In this document: one piece after another, positions 24,419-38,049 of the stretch | How positions within the stretch are numbered: position 1 is the first letter of the stretch | Layout of the letters: each line of letters begins with the position of its first letter | DNA from: Phalacrocorax aristotelis | Taxonomy: Eukaryota; Chordata; Aves; Suliformes; Phalacrocoracidae | Assembly: GCF_949628215.1 (NCBI RefSeq) | Contig: NC_134279.1 | Span: forward strand, 80,841,330 to 80,905,329 | Length of the DNA: 64,000 nt | Direction of reading: 5' to 3' | Made by a program: the position numbers and the translations under genes | The notes under the pieces: generated by a model | Database searches by the model: none | What the model was told of the DNA's origin: nothing | Seen by the model: only the letters and a program-made list of their open reading frames with translations

Positions 24419-24600
24419 TTGGAACAGGCTGCCCAGAGAGGTGGGGAGTCGCCCCCCCGGAGGTATTTAAAAGACATGTAGACAAGGCACTTCAGGGCAT
24501 GGTTTAGGAGGCCTGGGGGTGTTGGGTTGGCGGTTGGACTTGATGATCCTAGAGGTCTTTTCTAACCTTAATGACCCTATGATTCTATGATTCTGTGACC
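24419..24600 (+). mobile_element. CR1 LINE 3' fragment
   Basis: A short sense CR1 3' end that begins near GGAACAGGCTGCCCAGAG and ends in repeated GATTCTATGATTCTGTG. It is severely 5'-truncated to about 180 bp, with a few substitutions such as a run of C at 24453-24459. It lies in the ADRA1D intron and has no coding content. Confidence 0.92.
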
Positions 24601-24793
24601 TGATGGTGTCTGATGGGCATTTCTACTCCTCTGCGGTCCCCTGTACTGTTCTTACTGTTCTCTCCACACTGTTCCCATCTTCTCCGATATCAAGACAGTC
24701 CCTGGTGTTGGATGCCAACAGTACAGAGTCTTCACCTAATCGCTTTTCAGCTTTCCACATAACCAACAATGAAAAATAGGTCTTCTGAGGATG

Positions 24794-24893
24794 CACTTCA
24801 TCTCATCCTAAAATTGCTGTCTAAACCAATCAGATGAGTCACTCCCCAAAAGCACCAGTGTCTCCTCAGTGTCTCTGAAGGACAAAGATCCCT
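24794..24893 (-). repeat. Unnamed dispersed repeat, copy B
   Basis: Read on the minus strand it carries CTTTGTCCTTC, GTGACTCATCTG (plus positions 24831-24842) and TTAGGATGAGATG (24799-24811). It shares order with copy A, and the last two blocks start 31 bases apart, against 32 in copy A. Intervening sequence is partly alignable (TTTAGACAGCA against TTTGGACATCC). Confidence 0.6.
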
Positions 24894-25552
24894 AGATCCA
24901 AGGTGCACAGTGCACACCTAAACTAGCTGAGGTGAATCTCACTGTGAAGCCAAAGATGGGACCAGTTTTGTCAGAGTCTGACGCACTTTCAGCTGGAGCT
25001 GGAGCTGGTGGGACTTAAGGATGTCAAGTGCTCCATAGCACCAAGGGCTCAGGAATCCATGCTCAAAATACAGACACATTTTGGCGTTGCTTTATAGATG
25101 AGATGGTAAAATGGCTCTAAAGCACCTTTTTCTCCTTGGAGAGCTGTGAAAGAAAAATACATATGTTTGCAAAATGTTTAACCATAACTGAGCTAAGTAC
25201 CTTCAGATATCCATGAGGAAACAGATAGTTCTGTCATCAGAGTGGAGCTGAGCAGGGGAAGTTTGTAAAGTGTGGAGCCACAAACTGACCAGTGAGGAGG
25301 TTCTGAATAGCTCAAGCCAGCTATTACTTAATTGAGCACCCACTGTTCTTTGCAACTGACAAGGACGCTGTGAAGACAAAAGAGTATGATCCTGAAATTA
25401 AGCTCTTTAAATGTAAGAAACCAAAGTCTTGCAAGTGTGATTTTCACTTTGTCCTTGTCAGTCTTTTGAGTCCTTAACTTGGCAACTTCCTTAGTGTTCG
25501 TTTAGCAATTTTATTATATAGGGTACAGTAGAGTTCCCACTCTAGTCAGCGC

Positions 25553-26066
25553 TTGTCAGGCCACACCTGGAGCACTGTGTACAGCTCTGGTCCTCTCTAT
25601 ACAAAAAGGATGTGGCCAGGCTGGAAGGGGTGCAGAGAAGGGCCACCAAGATGATCAGAGGACTGGGAAGCTGCCATACGAGGACAGGCTGGGAGAGCTG
25701 GGTTTGTTCAGCCTTGAGAAAAGGAGGCTCAGAGGGGATCTCATCCCCATGTACCAGCACTTAAGGGGCAGCTACAGAGAAGATGGAGACTCCCTTTTTA
25801 CATGGAGTCCCATGGAGAGGACAAGGGGGATGGACACAAGTTGCTCTTGGGGAGATTCCGATTGGACACGAGAGGGAAATTTTTCACAGTGAGGACGGTC
25901 ACCACTGGAATAATCTCCCCAGGGAAGGGGTTGACTCGGCCACATTGGGCACCTTCAAGAGTCGTCTGGACAGGGTGCTGGGACGTCTTGTCTAGACTGT
26001 GCTCTTCCTAGGAAGGTTGGACTAGATGATCCCTGAGGTCCCTTCCCACCTGGGATTCTGTGATTT
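25553..26066 (+). mobile_element. CR1 LINE 3' fragment including the end of ORF2
   Basis: A sense-oriented CR1 starting in the last part of the ORF2 (reverse transcriptase protein) region. The DNA corresponds to the family's [20 protein letters not shown] and [14 protein letters not shown] segments, and the second is legible around 25,710-25,750. The 3' UTR ends at GGATTCTGTGATTTGG. The frame is broken, so no protein is made. It belongs to a different, older-looking CR1 subfamily than the copies at 4.4 kb and 42.6 kb. Confidence 0.92.
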
Positions 26067-29000
26067 GGTAATAACTTGTCTGGGAGCTATTGTGTGCTTC
26101 GTAGAAACCCGTGTTCACCATAGGGGTAAAGTTAAACAAGACAATTTTCAAAGCATAACACAATTACAAAGCAAAGAATGTGAAATCTATTAAAATATTT
26201 GTTCTTTGTATGAAAATACTTGTTCTCTGTATGAGAAAATACATCTTTACACAGCTGAAGCCAAGAATCAGTAGTTGCAAAGGCTGTGGTTTACGCATCC
26301 CATTTTCAGCAATTATTTTTCTATGGACACTGGTGAGATTTTGAGTGGTGCCTGCAGCAACATCTACCTTTTAATATAAACTCCAAAATTCAAGTGGCTG
26401 ATGAGGACAGAAGCTGCCTGAGAAAACAGGGGGTTTCTTTGAACTTTCTCTATCCCCTTAAATTCAATTCAGGAAAATACAGTTCTGCCCCTGGATATCT
26501 CTGTATGGTGTATGGCATCATTGGGCACATATTTTGTATGTCTCTTACCCTTATTGCCCTTTGCATGGTGGTCTTCCTAATTGGTCTGTTTCCCGGTATA
26601 CCCCACTGTCTCCCACTTAGCCAAGGTACAAGTGCTAGCCTAGGTTGCATTGTGGGTTATACCATCCTCCAGACAAGTAGCAATAGGGAAGCAACTGAAC
26701 GGCAACTCTCAGAAGAATGACAGTGTCACTGAAAATATTTCAAGGTTTTCTTGCTTGATGTTTGGGCAAAGCAAAGCTGTAAAGAGCTTCTGGCATGAAA
26801 TGTACTTAGTGAAAAATCCAGTTTTCCAGTTAATAGATGTTTAGACTTTTTTGACTAACCCAAGCTGTTCCAGCTCCTTATTCTGTTTACAGACAAAATT
26901 TAAAAGGTATCTAGCTTTGAGGGTGCAAAGAGGGTTTTTTCATTCATCATTCCTTACGGGATAACCTGACCTTTCTTGTGCTGAGTGGATTCTCTGGACG
27001 TTGTGAATCAGCTTTGTTCTCTGAGCAGACCTTTTCCCAGGAAAGCCTGGTACTAACTACACTTTGTAAATGTGGTTTTCTGCTCTACACTGTGAACTAA
27101 TTACCTCCTTTCCTTCTCATGTGATAATGAGGCAAGGCTAAGTGTGGTCTCATAACCCTAAGATTGTCATTCACTTTCTCTTGGGTTGTCATTAAGGCAG
27201 ACCTGTTGCATGCATCAACCCAAAAGAGCTCTTGTGAGGATAGCCAGTGTTTAATCTTCTGTGCCTTGGCTGTTAAATGGTGGTGCAGGCAACAGTGACT
27301 TTTGCTGATGGGCCAGGCCCTAGAGGAGGATGGCTGCTGTAAATTTCAGGGTGTTGCTTTTTCATTTGTCACAGGAGGTGTTACCTCAGGGTTATCACTA
27401 TGGCTGTACCCACTAGATAAATGCACCCGTTCCAGGAAGCAAACCCTACACTTTCTCCAGCAAAGCAGTGCAGAGCAACTCACATCCACATAATTCAGGG
27501 CTAGTCCTCTCTGGAAGAGACTTGCATTTCCACATTGACACAGGGTCTTCTCCATACATCACCAGGTGTCCCAGTGGCTTTAAGACTTAATTACTAATTT
27601 CAGCCATTTTTAATGCAAAAGGGTCTACAATAACATAGCAGTTGTTGGCAACCTGTCAAAGAAGGATTTAGGTAATTGAAGTGCCCTGTGCTTCAGGAGG
27701 ACCCTGCATATGGGGCCCATCCAACCCTCTGTCCCACCAGTTTATCGTGTAGCACCAATTGGTGGTAACTCCCTGGGGGCAAGGTCTTCTCTGTGGAGTA
27801 CGTGAGAGCACTCATCTCTCCCTCACAAGGGACCTCTTGAATGAGGCCATGGGGCTGGAGACAACCAACCCCCTGTGACTACAGTGGAGCCCCTCATTCA
27901 TTGTAACTTGTCTCTATGCAAGATTTGTGATGAGGGGGCAAGGGAAGGAGCTGGAGATGAGGAAGGCACAGTGGGAGATGTGGAGGAAGAGCAGGAGGCT
28001 TGGGGTGCAGTGAGACTAGCAAGGTGCTGGGAAGGCTGGAGCCCTTCTTGTCTCCAGCAGCCCTGAGTTGGCAGGGCTTTGAGGTTCCCTGAGGTGACCC
28101 CACAACAGAGGGTTTGCTGAGCCCCGAAACAGAACCCACCCTTCTCTCTCCTAATGCTCAAACTCACAGGAGTGTTTCCAAGGGCCAGATGTGTTTTATG
28201 GTCTTGTTTTTGTTTACCCACCTGGTCTTAATTTGATTGTGGCTGAAAGGGTTTGGGGATTTGGGAGTGATGGTAGTTCATGAGGAATAGCTTCAGCACT
28301 AAAGTTCAGCAGCTGGCTGCTTTCACAGGAGGGCTGCTTTCTGATTTGGCAGTTAATTGCCATTCTTATTTGCTGTAAATGATTCCTTTAAAATGCTGTT
28401 AGGAAAGCTGAGTGATGAGCTCTTCCTTCTGAAAGCTTTGCCTTTACGCGCACTTTCCATCTATAGATCTCTCAGCCCTATGCACGTGTACCTGAACACA
28501 CATCCCCAATATCCTCATCTTCCTCCTTCCTCCAAAGCAAATTCCAGCCACTGCAATGCAAAAAATTCAGTCTCTGGTGGGTATGGATTTGCTGCATCAA
28601 CTATGTGCTGTCCTGGCTGATGAGGAAACCTGCCTGAGTGGCGGAGGTAACACTCACATCTTCCCACGCAGCATGTGCTGGGGACAACCTTATCGCAGTG
28701 GTACCAGCTCCATAGTTCAAAGGACTAGATAGGAGGAAGGGGAATACACACAAATATCATCAGGGAGGGAGACAACTCATCTGTTTCAAAAGTGTTCATC
28801 ATCATTTTTGGCTAGGGAAGCTGGGGAACCACTAACATACCTGTAGTCACTTGTAGCTCTCCAGTATTGCTAACACACCTTACTTCTGCCTGTCCTGCTT
28901 TCTCTATTTTGGTGCAGTACAAAACTGTCACATGGAAACAGAAGACCGTACTTCTCCCTGCACTGTAATTTATGGGTGCGATTAGCCCAAGGATGAATTT

Positions 29001-31024
29001 ACTGGAGTGGTTGGAACAGGATATGGCTTTTTAGCTACTTCTAATGAATAGCCTTTCTCTAAGAGGCTCCTTAGCTAATGCATTTGGAGCCAAGCCAGAC
29101 AACCACCAGGTCTGGTGGCAGAAAACCAATGGCCAACTCACTGAAGAGAGGGCATTTCCTCCTCCCAGGAAGTTTGCAACCCAAAGCAATTCACAACTCA
29201 GTCATTAAGGCCTCTGAAATGCAAGTTTTATTTTTGCCCCTTCCAGTAGCTGGAAAAAACTCCAAATGTTTGCAAGGAATCCCTGCTGGGAGAAATCCCT
29301 GCCCCAGACAAGTCCAAGCTGTGCTCCCCATTGCTCACAGTGGGTGCATTGATGGCACTCAGTAACGAAAGACTGGCCCCAACCAGCTCTGTCCAACATA
29401 AATCTGCCCAAGAAGCGTGCCTGGAGCAGTATGAACATGAGGTGGCTGGTGCCACTTGGGTGCAGGATCTGGAATTGGACCTGCCCCTCTTCTGTTCAGC
29501 AGTTTGCTTATTTATCACAGTTAATGGGATCTGCATTTCCCCCAGTGAGATAAAGGCTAGAGCAAATCACAGGGGTTTTCTCACCTTTCTGCTGAATTAA
29601 AGAACTCCTGGCTGCATTCCCCTGCAAGACTGTTGCAACCCAAGGTTGCAAGTGCTGAGACAGCACAAGACAAGAGCCAGGCTGCAAATCCTCCAAAAGA
29701 GTCCCTGACAGAGAAAACAAAATACATATGGAAACCCTGCAAGAGATCTTCCATGCAAGGATCAATTATGCAATGCTGAGCAGGAGACAGCCCCCGCTAT
29801 GAAAGGAGGCTGCCCCAGCCTTTGCTGGAGGGTCTACGCTGGAGCTGGGTCTAGGTCTTCTGCCACAGGCAAGACCTTTGTGATTTAGATGGGGGAAAGC
29901 TAACAGAGAAAAAAACTTTAGAGGGAAATTCATATCCAAACCTAGAACAGATTATTTCCAGTATAGAGAAAGTGAGAATATCTTCATGGCATGGTGCTCT
30001 TTTCTTGTGGCAATAAGCCAAGACTGGATTAGGGCAACATGACCAGGAAAGGGATGGGAACCCTCTCTGCAGCAGGAGGATGGTCCGGAGCTGGGCATTG
30101 CCACCCCAGGATGGGCCAAGGGCGGGAGGTAACTAGCACAGCTCATGCCACATCTCATCCCTGGCTGTTTCCCAGCTGTAGATTTCCTTGGACCAGCCTC
30201 ACAGATGTGAAACAGCCCGTGGGTAACAATAGGGATTGTGGAGGGCACTGGCCCCAAAATCCAGGGACTCAGAGCTGCTTTCAAGCCCCTTGGTCACCAG
30301 GTGAAGCTGGCAATGGTGCTATTTCTTGCCCTAGGTGAGAGCGCTCTCACTCGTGTCCCAGGCAGGGGACCTGATGTGTATTTCCACCCCACAAGTGATT
30401 TCAGAAATGCAGCCTGGAAGGGGATGGAGCACACATACATGCACAACACAGCAGTGAAGACACCATCAGCTACTCACCGACCTAGTTTGAGCACAGACAG
30501 CAGAGACCTTGGGTTCAGAGCAGCTGCCAGCTTTTGAACCTCAGCCTTTAAAGCCAAGTTCTTTAGGAGGGACTTGCCAAACTGCACCAGAAAAGTTTTT
30601 CCGCCGTGGGCTATTTCTGTTCCCAGGGTCCCTTCCATAGGAATTATCTGGAGAGTTGTAAGGATGCGTTGTGAAGTTGAGCTGGCGGCCAGCCACTGGC
30701 TTGTCTGCCTCCCTCAATATTACACTTAGTCTGGGGATTTGGGGAAACAGAACAGAATGACTTCACGTCAGAGGGCTTGCTTTCCTTGTATTCCTCACTC
30801 AGAGATGAGCGTGCAGAGACAGAGGAAGAAGGAGCAAAGCACAGAGTTTTCCAAATAGCACATCTCTCCCTTTCTTCTGCCTTTCAAAAACAGAGTTATT
30901 TGGGATTAATCATGTTGTGCTTCACTTCCAGTGACACCATATTGTTACAGCACCTCAGGGCTCTCAGCAGGCTGGTCTGAGATCCTTAATGATGCACAAG
31001 CCAGTTAGTCATAGTCTTCAGCCC
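26067..31024. other. Intron 1, stretch without recognised genes
   Basis: About 5 kb of unique-looking intronic DNA. The frame at 26394-26720 (108 codons) encodes a hydrophobic stretch that could span a membrane. It has no family match I know, no splice context and no codon signature, so I do not call it. Confidence 0.55.
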
Positions 31025-31120
31025 CTCTTGTGTTAGGTGCTGTACAAACAGTAATGTTATTTCTAGCCCAGAGGAGCTCAGAGTGGTGGATCCAGATGGA
31101 TGTGGGAGGCAGGAGAGCAC
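31025..31120 (-). mobile_element. Ancient L3-like LINE remnant, antisense
   Basis: TTAGGTGCTGTACAAACAGT, then CCCAGAGGAGCTCAGAGT and TGGATCCAGATGGATG, follows the order of the old amniote L3/CR1-like 3' region read in reverse (GGCACTGTACAAACAC, then CCCAAAGAGCTTACA, then GGATACAGACAGA). The assignment comes from recalled family patterns, not an alignment. Confidence 0.5.
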
Positions 31121-34100
31121 CCAGTGGTATCTGCATGCAGGCAGACTGCAGTTTTCCCAGTATCCAGGCAAAGGAGTAAGAAACAGTGGTCTGAGTATTG
31201 GCAGGTAGCTTCTGCTAGCCTAGAAAAGCAACCAAGAAGGTCCCCATTCCCATTGCATCTGACCACCTCCATGACCATTTCCCTCCCTCCCTGAGTTCCC
31301 CTCCCCGAATACCTCCTTACCAGTGCTTCCCTTCTCATCCATGCCTCTCTGATAAATGAGGCATGTCATTATTTCTATTTTGCAGGTAGGCAAAGAGGTT
31401 AGGGGTAGGATGGGACTCACAGGTGAAAACTTCTACACATAGCTGCCTATGGGTAGGTGTCTGCATGTGAGATGGCTGTCTCAGCTCCCATTATTGTCCA
31501 TGTTTAGACAGCTAGATGGCTAACCAGATTTGGAGTGCAATTTACTTCCCTAAGAGATGCCCAGTGCTGTCCAAGATCCCCTAAGGTAGATGAGACAATT
31601 GGGGAGCTTTTGGTTGCAAGACAGGACCTAGAAAAACCCTGCATTCTTCTAGAGGGACATCCAGAGACCAGGAGGCACATTCCAGGGTGTTTATCTCCAG
31701 TGGTACGAGACACGTTTGCAACCTCTGTGTCTACTTTAGGATGACCTGGATTGTAGCCTGGATTATTTTCCCAAGAAATTAAAAGCAAAACTAGACACCC
31801 TCATGGAAAATACTTCTGGTAGCCTGCCCACAGAAGTATCTCTTTCTCTTTCCCATAAACTGGGGGGTAGGTTGTGCCCTGAAGTTTGGTATATTGGTGT
31901 GTCAATACCCTCCCCTCAAATACACCCTTCCACAGGCTAATTCTGAAGCTGCATCCTGAAAAAAAGCCATCTGAGGTACTTTCTCAGATGGCTTATGAAG
32001 ATTCAGTGTGGTTTCTTTTACATTGCTGTCAAGCATTAAAAACCACTCCTAACACTTCAATGCAAGAATAGTAGGAAATATACAGAAAACTCTTTGAAGG
32101 AAGGGCTTAATCTTTGCCAACTGGCAGAGATACAGAACAAAAGCCATCTAAGTGACTTCATTGGTCTGGCCTGTCTGTTTCTCCTGTAGGCTCCATCTCC
32201 TGGCACATTTGTCTGGGCAAGTAGGACCCAGCTGGCCAAACAGATGGAAAGCATGGAGTTACCTGCCAGTGGGGGGTTTGGCCTCTCTGGTTAGGATGTG
32301 TAGTGATGGTAAGGCTGTTGGATGGGATGGTGGTGTGCACAAATCTTGTCCCATCACAGCTTTAGGTCTTTGCCCACCTGCTAATGCTGAGATGTAAGAA
32401 CCAGCTCAGAAACACACAGCAGGACACACATTATGCATAGGCTCTTCCTGGCCTTCATCAGCATCCCTTCATGACCCCAGTGGGCAGCATGGTTACTGCT
32501 GTCCTACAAGATGGATCCCTGAATTTCTCCCAAAGGTCAGGGGAATCAGGATGTGGGTGGTTTCCTTTTCCCAATGCAATTACAGGGTAAGGGAAAGTAT
32601 TTGCATTCAGAACAGAACTTTCCCTGTGACTGAGGCAGTTTGAGTCAAAGGCAGTGAGGGTGGGGGGCTGAGTGGAGATTGTTTACATTGAATGTAGCCA
32701 TCAGGCTGTCAGGATTTATTCCACACATTCAGCTGGAAAAGGTCTGTTCCTTCTCTCTGTGTACTATCACTGCACACCCATCAGCATGCACTTAGAGAAA
32801 CCACAGGTGATTAAATTAGCAGCCTAATGTATGGAACAAAAATAATTTGCTCTGAAAAGAGGCATTTACCTCTCAAAGCGGAACTGGGTGACTCACAGCA
32901 GAATTCAGACAAGCCAATGGAAAGCAACATAGCCAGAAATGTGATAGTGTCTGCCATCCCACCAAGCACATCAGCAATCCCTCAAGTGCCTTCTTCCTTC
33001 ATAGCTCTTCATCATCTTCTTCCTCTCCTTGTTTCTCTTCCTATCTGTACCCCTCTGTGGCTCTGATGTGCAAGTCCCACAGGCAGCTGTCACCATTTTG
33101 AGAAAGGAGTGACTGCCACTGCAGATCACCATGTTGCATGATCCCATTCAAAAAGGTAATGTTCAAAATCACTTGAGCTTCATGCGTGTCCCAATCCCTC
33201 TGCTGCCTGTGCCTTTGGGGAGACCATTCTTGCAGCCAACTCTTAGAAACCTTTCTTACAGTGGGAACATACCCATGCCTCATTTGCAATCGTTTAGTTT
33301 TGTATCCGTATCATCTTCTTCCTTAAGTAGCTGTATTCTTTCTTTGGCTTTCATCCTTCTGGCAGACAGGTAGTCAGATGTCTGCTTCCCCTGTAGCCTC
33401 TTTTTGCTGCATTGAACAAGCGAAAATTCATCCCACCTAATGAAATAGCTTTGCCTTTACCACCCATATTCCTCCACTGGTCCATCTGGATTTAATCCCC
33501 TTTAGGAGAAGATCACTGATGGTTTGGATGCCTTTGGGAGACCAACCTTACACTTTACGCTCAAACTCTTGAAGGTGCACCAGACAAATAAGTGTCTGAG
33601 CAAGCAGTCCTTTGTGGTAATCCTGGTGTCCCTCTTCACAGCGGTAGTGGCAGATAACACCTCCCACCTAAAGAAGAGACAGAGAATACAACCACCTGCA
33701 CTGTGTTGGTGGATGTTGCCTGTGATTGCCACCATGCAACCTATGCAGCTTGGTGCTCTGACTTTTAAGTCAGCGCTGGGTTTGGACTCTTCCGAGTCAC
33801 ACCACAGATCTCCAAGGAAGAATGTTTAAAAACATAACTGGATGCCACCTGCCATGCCTGAGCATGTGCTTAGGATTGTACCAGAGGGTTTATTTCATGA
33901 GCTGGTCTTGTCTGATACCCTTTCTCTCCATAAGGGACTCTCCAAAGGACCCTCTTTCCAAACTTAGCTGGAAATGTCTCCCCAGGTCACTGGAGGGAGC
34001 ACACCTTGAAGCCGTGAGGTGCCCATCAGCCAGTGCTAAAATGTGGATTAAGAAATGCTGCTCCACTGCCAGATATGAGTCATCCTGCCTCTGGAACACT

Positions 34101-37100
34101 TGCTTATGGTCACCATGGTGACTGGGTCAAGCACCTCGGAAAAATGATCTGGGAAAGTCCATTTTTCTTTCTCCCTATTTATTTCTTGTCACTTCCAAAT
34201 GCCTGCCTCTTACCCTTTTCCTTCTCTAGCCCAGGAATGACCTGCATTTTGAAGATAAAGCAGCTTGAGGGGGACCAAGTAGTGTTTACTTTTACTTTAT
34301 GCCAAACTGCAATGACCAAGGGGACAATTCCACCACACGCATTTGATAAAAGTGTCACAATCCATGAGAAATCACTTTGCTTGTGAAGAGAGAGACAGAG
34401 AGACTGGGACAGCCATAGGTGGTATCAGGACCTGGTTTCCCCACTCTTTCCCATATAATACTCCATCAGTAAGGTTCTCAGGGGGACAGGCATTGGAAGC
34501 TAGCCTGGGATGCAATAAAACAGGATTTCTTATGTACAGGTGACCATGCATTATACCTCCACCATTGCTCAGCACCCAAGCAAAAGGAAACAACCTTTGT
34601 AACAGTCACAGGAGCAAAGGATCTCAAGGTTAGAAGCCCCCCTTGGATGAAAAATTTAGGAACTTCTTTCCTTAGCTAGTCCTTTCTTTATGCTTAGCCA
34701 TGCTGTCCCATCCTCTCCCATCTACGCTGCCCAAAATGTCCCCTCTCCCTGGCAGCACCTCCCAGCCCCTCAGGCAGGGGGCTTTGCTTTTCTCCCTCCT
34801 CCCCACCTCATAGCAATGGACACCTCTAACTCTTGGTGTCAGAAAAAATCCTGTTCAGGGGATTTGGCAGGCATCCAGGCAATGGTGTGGGCATTTTTAA
34901 TGGCCCTGCAAAGTAAGACACTGAATTTGGGTGTCTGCCTTGGGGTCACCACTGGAGTCACCGCAGTTGTTACCGTGATACCTGCATAGATCCTTGTACC
35001 CAGAGCTTGTTTCCTTCCTTCACAAGGTTGAAACCTTCCTCATTTAGTGGCTGTTGGTCTCCATCCCACTCTGAAAGCCTCTTTCAGCTGACTCTGCTGG
35101 TGCTGGGCTGGTCACTCAGAAATGTTTCAGCACTAGCAAGTTTTCACTTGATTTCATCCTCTTTTAGGTTATCATTATTGCATGTTGCTCTGTTTCATTC
35201 CCTGCACAAAACAGAAGCACTATGGCAGGTTTTGACAGGAAAACTGGAGTTTGGTTCCTCAGATTTTGGCAGAAACCATGAAGGCTGACATCAGTGCTAA
35301 GCAGTAGCTGTGTCTCTATTACCCCTGATACCGGTGAGGAAAAAGCATCCCACTAGACAGATGTTTCTATTATATTTGGGAATGCCTGCAAAACCATGCA
35401 GAAAAGGCCTACAAATGAAAAGCAAACTGAACAGTTTATTGCCATTAGCAAAAAAAAACCAACAAACAAAGCAAAAAAAAACCAAACAAAACAAAAAAAA
35501 CCAACAAAACAACAGGGAATTTGAGAATGTGATCATTTGGGAACAATTCATTATTTGTTATTCCTGCTAATAGAATCTATTTGTACTGCAGTTGCATCCA
35601 GGAGCATGCGTGTAGGAGCTGGAAGTCCCATAGCAAAATGGTAATTCCTCACTCTAAAGACTTCATTGCCTTGGTTTTGTGAGCTTAACTGTGCAAATTC
35701 TTGACCTCTGGCCACTATTAGGTTGTGGGACTATCGCAAGTGGTCCACAGCAGATGCACAGAAGAATATGAAGCATTAAAATGTGTATGTTTTCAGTGAG
35801 GAATTAGATAATGAGTTTGTTGAATCACCCAAGGGAGATCCAGAAGGCTGGTAATGGTCTTTTATCAGCAGGTTTAGGATCCAGAGAATGAAGAGAGAGA
35901 ATTGTTGGGTCAACAAAAGGAAATTAAACTCTGTTTTTCAAATTGACCCATAATGTACTATTTCCCTGTGTGCTTTGATTTGGTTTGGTTTGTAAACTTG
36001 AATGTAAGCAAATTTCAATACAAAGTGCTTTGGCGTGCCTGTTCCTCCCTATCCCCAAAGAAAAGTTTTGTTTAGAAAATGTCAAAATTGAAACTTTGCA
36101 TTTGCTTTTCAAATACTCGCTTTCTCTCTCATCTGTTTTGGCCAAAACAACTCGATGAGTTTGCCCTGCATGAAAATTTGTGTTTGTCCCCTCCAATCTG
36201 CATGCTTTGCAGTGAATGAAATAACCATCCAATATATTTTTGACCTGATATCATCAGATGTTCTTTTTTCAGGCAGGCTGCATGAGAGTGGTGTCAGGAG
36301 AAATATCCTGGTACAGCCTGGAAAGCTCTTGGGTCTCTCTGTGTATAAAATTATTAAGAAGGTTGGGTAATAAAGCAGATGTGTTATTGCTGTGAACAAC
36401 CATGACATTTCTTGGTTGTACCCATTTTTCAGTTTCCCTTTACAGAACAAGTCCCAGACAAATGCACCTTTGTGGCTCTGTATAACCCAAAAGCCATTTT
36501 AGGGGACCAACTGGCCTCTTTCAAAGGGGAGTCACAGGCAGTTAGTAGCAGCAAAGAGTGAGAAAGGATGTCACCCTGCCCTTAAAATAATAATCACCCT
36601 TGAGCTGTCCCAAAATCCAGGCAGGAGGGGTCAGTTTGACATTCTTCACTTGGAAGTTGTCGGTTCACTTGGCCGTGGGAGCAACATCAAGGGCCAGGCA
36701 CCAGGTCAGCCTCAGCCATGGAACCAAATTCTTCCCAGTGTTACCTCCAAATCTCTGGGGCTCTGGGCATAGATGGTATCTCCCACACCTCCTCATATTG
36801 GTCACAACTGGGGCACCTGTGTCACGGGAGATGAGGAACAAGAGCAGATTTGTGGCCATGGAGGCTCCCAGGCTAAGTACCAAGGGACCCCGACAGCCTG
36901 CAGAGCCAGCCCATAAATTGTACAGTTTCCTCTCAAAAGGAGCATCCAGGGATTTCTCCATGCCAGGACATCAAAGAGGAGATTATAACCAGCTGTCTCA
37001 TGCAGCTAATTGATACCAGGACTCTTTATTCCTCAGGGAGTGAACCAAGCCAAGGGAGGTCAAAGAGAATGAACAAAGGAGCACAGATGTCCCAGAGTGT

Positions 37101-37328
37101 GAGGAGGGCAGATACCACCTTCACCCGGGGTCTCCTTGGGGAAGCAATCTTCCAGCTGGTCCAACGCCCCCCCTCCCCCCACTTCCCCAAGGACAGAGTC
37201 TATCAGTGGAATCTGGACTGATTTGTCACCCAGCATCCGGAGCAATATCTCATGTCACCCAACTTCTTCCTCATCTTGATTAAATAGCCTAGTGCAAGGG
37301 CAGGGCAGGATGTTAGCACAGATGGGGG
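31121..37328. other. Intron 1, stretch without recognised genes
   Basis: About 6.2 kb. A possible MIR-like scrap lies at about 31365-31412 (TTTTGCAGGTAGGCAAAGAGG). The A-rich tract at 35450 is listed separately. Open frames reach at most 137 codons (36600-37013), overlapped by an antisense frame, with no domain recognised. Confidence 0.55.
35450..35513 (+). repeat. A-rich CAAA-type low-complexity tract
   Basis: Poly-A runs are interrupted by CC, C and G (AAAACCAACAAACAAAG type). There is no recognisable SINE body in front of it. Confidence 0.8.
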
Positions 37329-38049
37329 GGGATGAAGGGATTGAAAGCAGCCCTGTGGAGAAGAACTTGGGCATACTGGTGCATGAAAAATTGGACGTGA
37401 CCCAGCAATGTGCACTTGCAGCCCAGAAAGCCAGTCGTACCCTGGGCTGCATCAAGAGAATCATGGCCAACAGGGCTAGGGAGGGGATCCTGCCCCTCTG
37501 CCCCACTCTGGGAAGACCCCCCTGCAGCGCCGCCTCCAGCTTGGGGCTCCTCAGCACGGGAAGGACATGGGGCTGTTGGAGCAGGTCTGGAGGAGGGACA
37601 TGAAACTGGTCAGAGGGCTGGAACGCCTCTGCTGTAGAGAGGGAGTGAGAGAGTTGGGGTTGTTCAGCCTAGAGAAGAGAAGGCTGCGGGGAGACCTTAT
37701 TGCAGCTTTTCAATATATAAAGGGGGCTTTTAAGAAAAATTGAGAGAGACTTTTTACAAGGGCATGTAGTGATAGGACAAGGGATGATGGCTTTAAACTG
37801 AAAAAGAGTAGATTTAGACTAGATATAAGGAAGAAATTCTTCACTATGACGGTGGTGAGACACTGTTCCAGGTTGCCCAGAGAAGCTGTGGGTGCCCCAT
37901 CCCTGGAAGTGTTCAAGGCCAGGTTGGACGGTGCTTTGAGCAACATGATCTAGTGGAAGGCGTCTCTGTCCAGGGCAGGGGGCTTGGAAATAGATGATCT
38001 TTGAGGGTCCCTTCCAACACAAACCATGCTATCATTCTGTGATGCTATG
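37329..38049 (+). mobile_element. CR1 LINE 3' fragment with ORF2 C-terminal remnant
   Basis: The sense CR1 begins in ORF2. The frame near 37,360-37,480 reads [20 protein letters not shown] followed by [19 protein letters not shown], the conserved CR1 ORF2 C-terminal region, and then shifts frame. It continues through the 3' UTR (VFKARLDGAL-like segment at about 37,910) to ATTCTGTGATGCTATG. At about 720 bp it is the longest CR1 piece here. It is a dead fragment, and the 103-codon open frame at 37292-37603 is this remnant, not a host gene. Confidence 0.93.

Noticed and set aside
26394..26720. 108-codon frame with a hydrophobic, possibly membrane-spanning stretch
   Set aside because: AT-rich intronic DNA often encodes hydrophobic runs by chance. 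No family match or conserved motif was seen.
37292..37603. 103-codon open frame resembling a protein
   Set aside because: It is the C-terminal ORF2 remnant of a truncated CR1 element, not a host gene.
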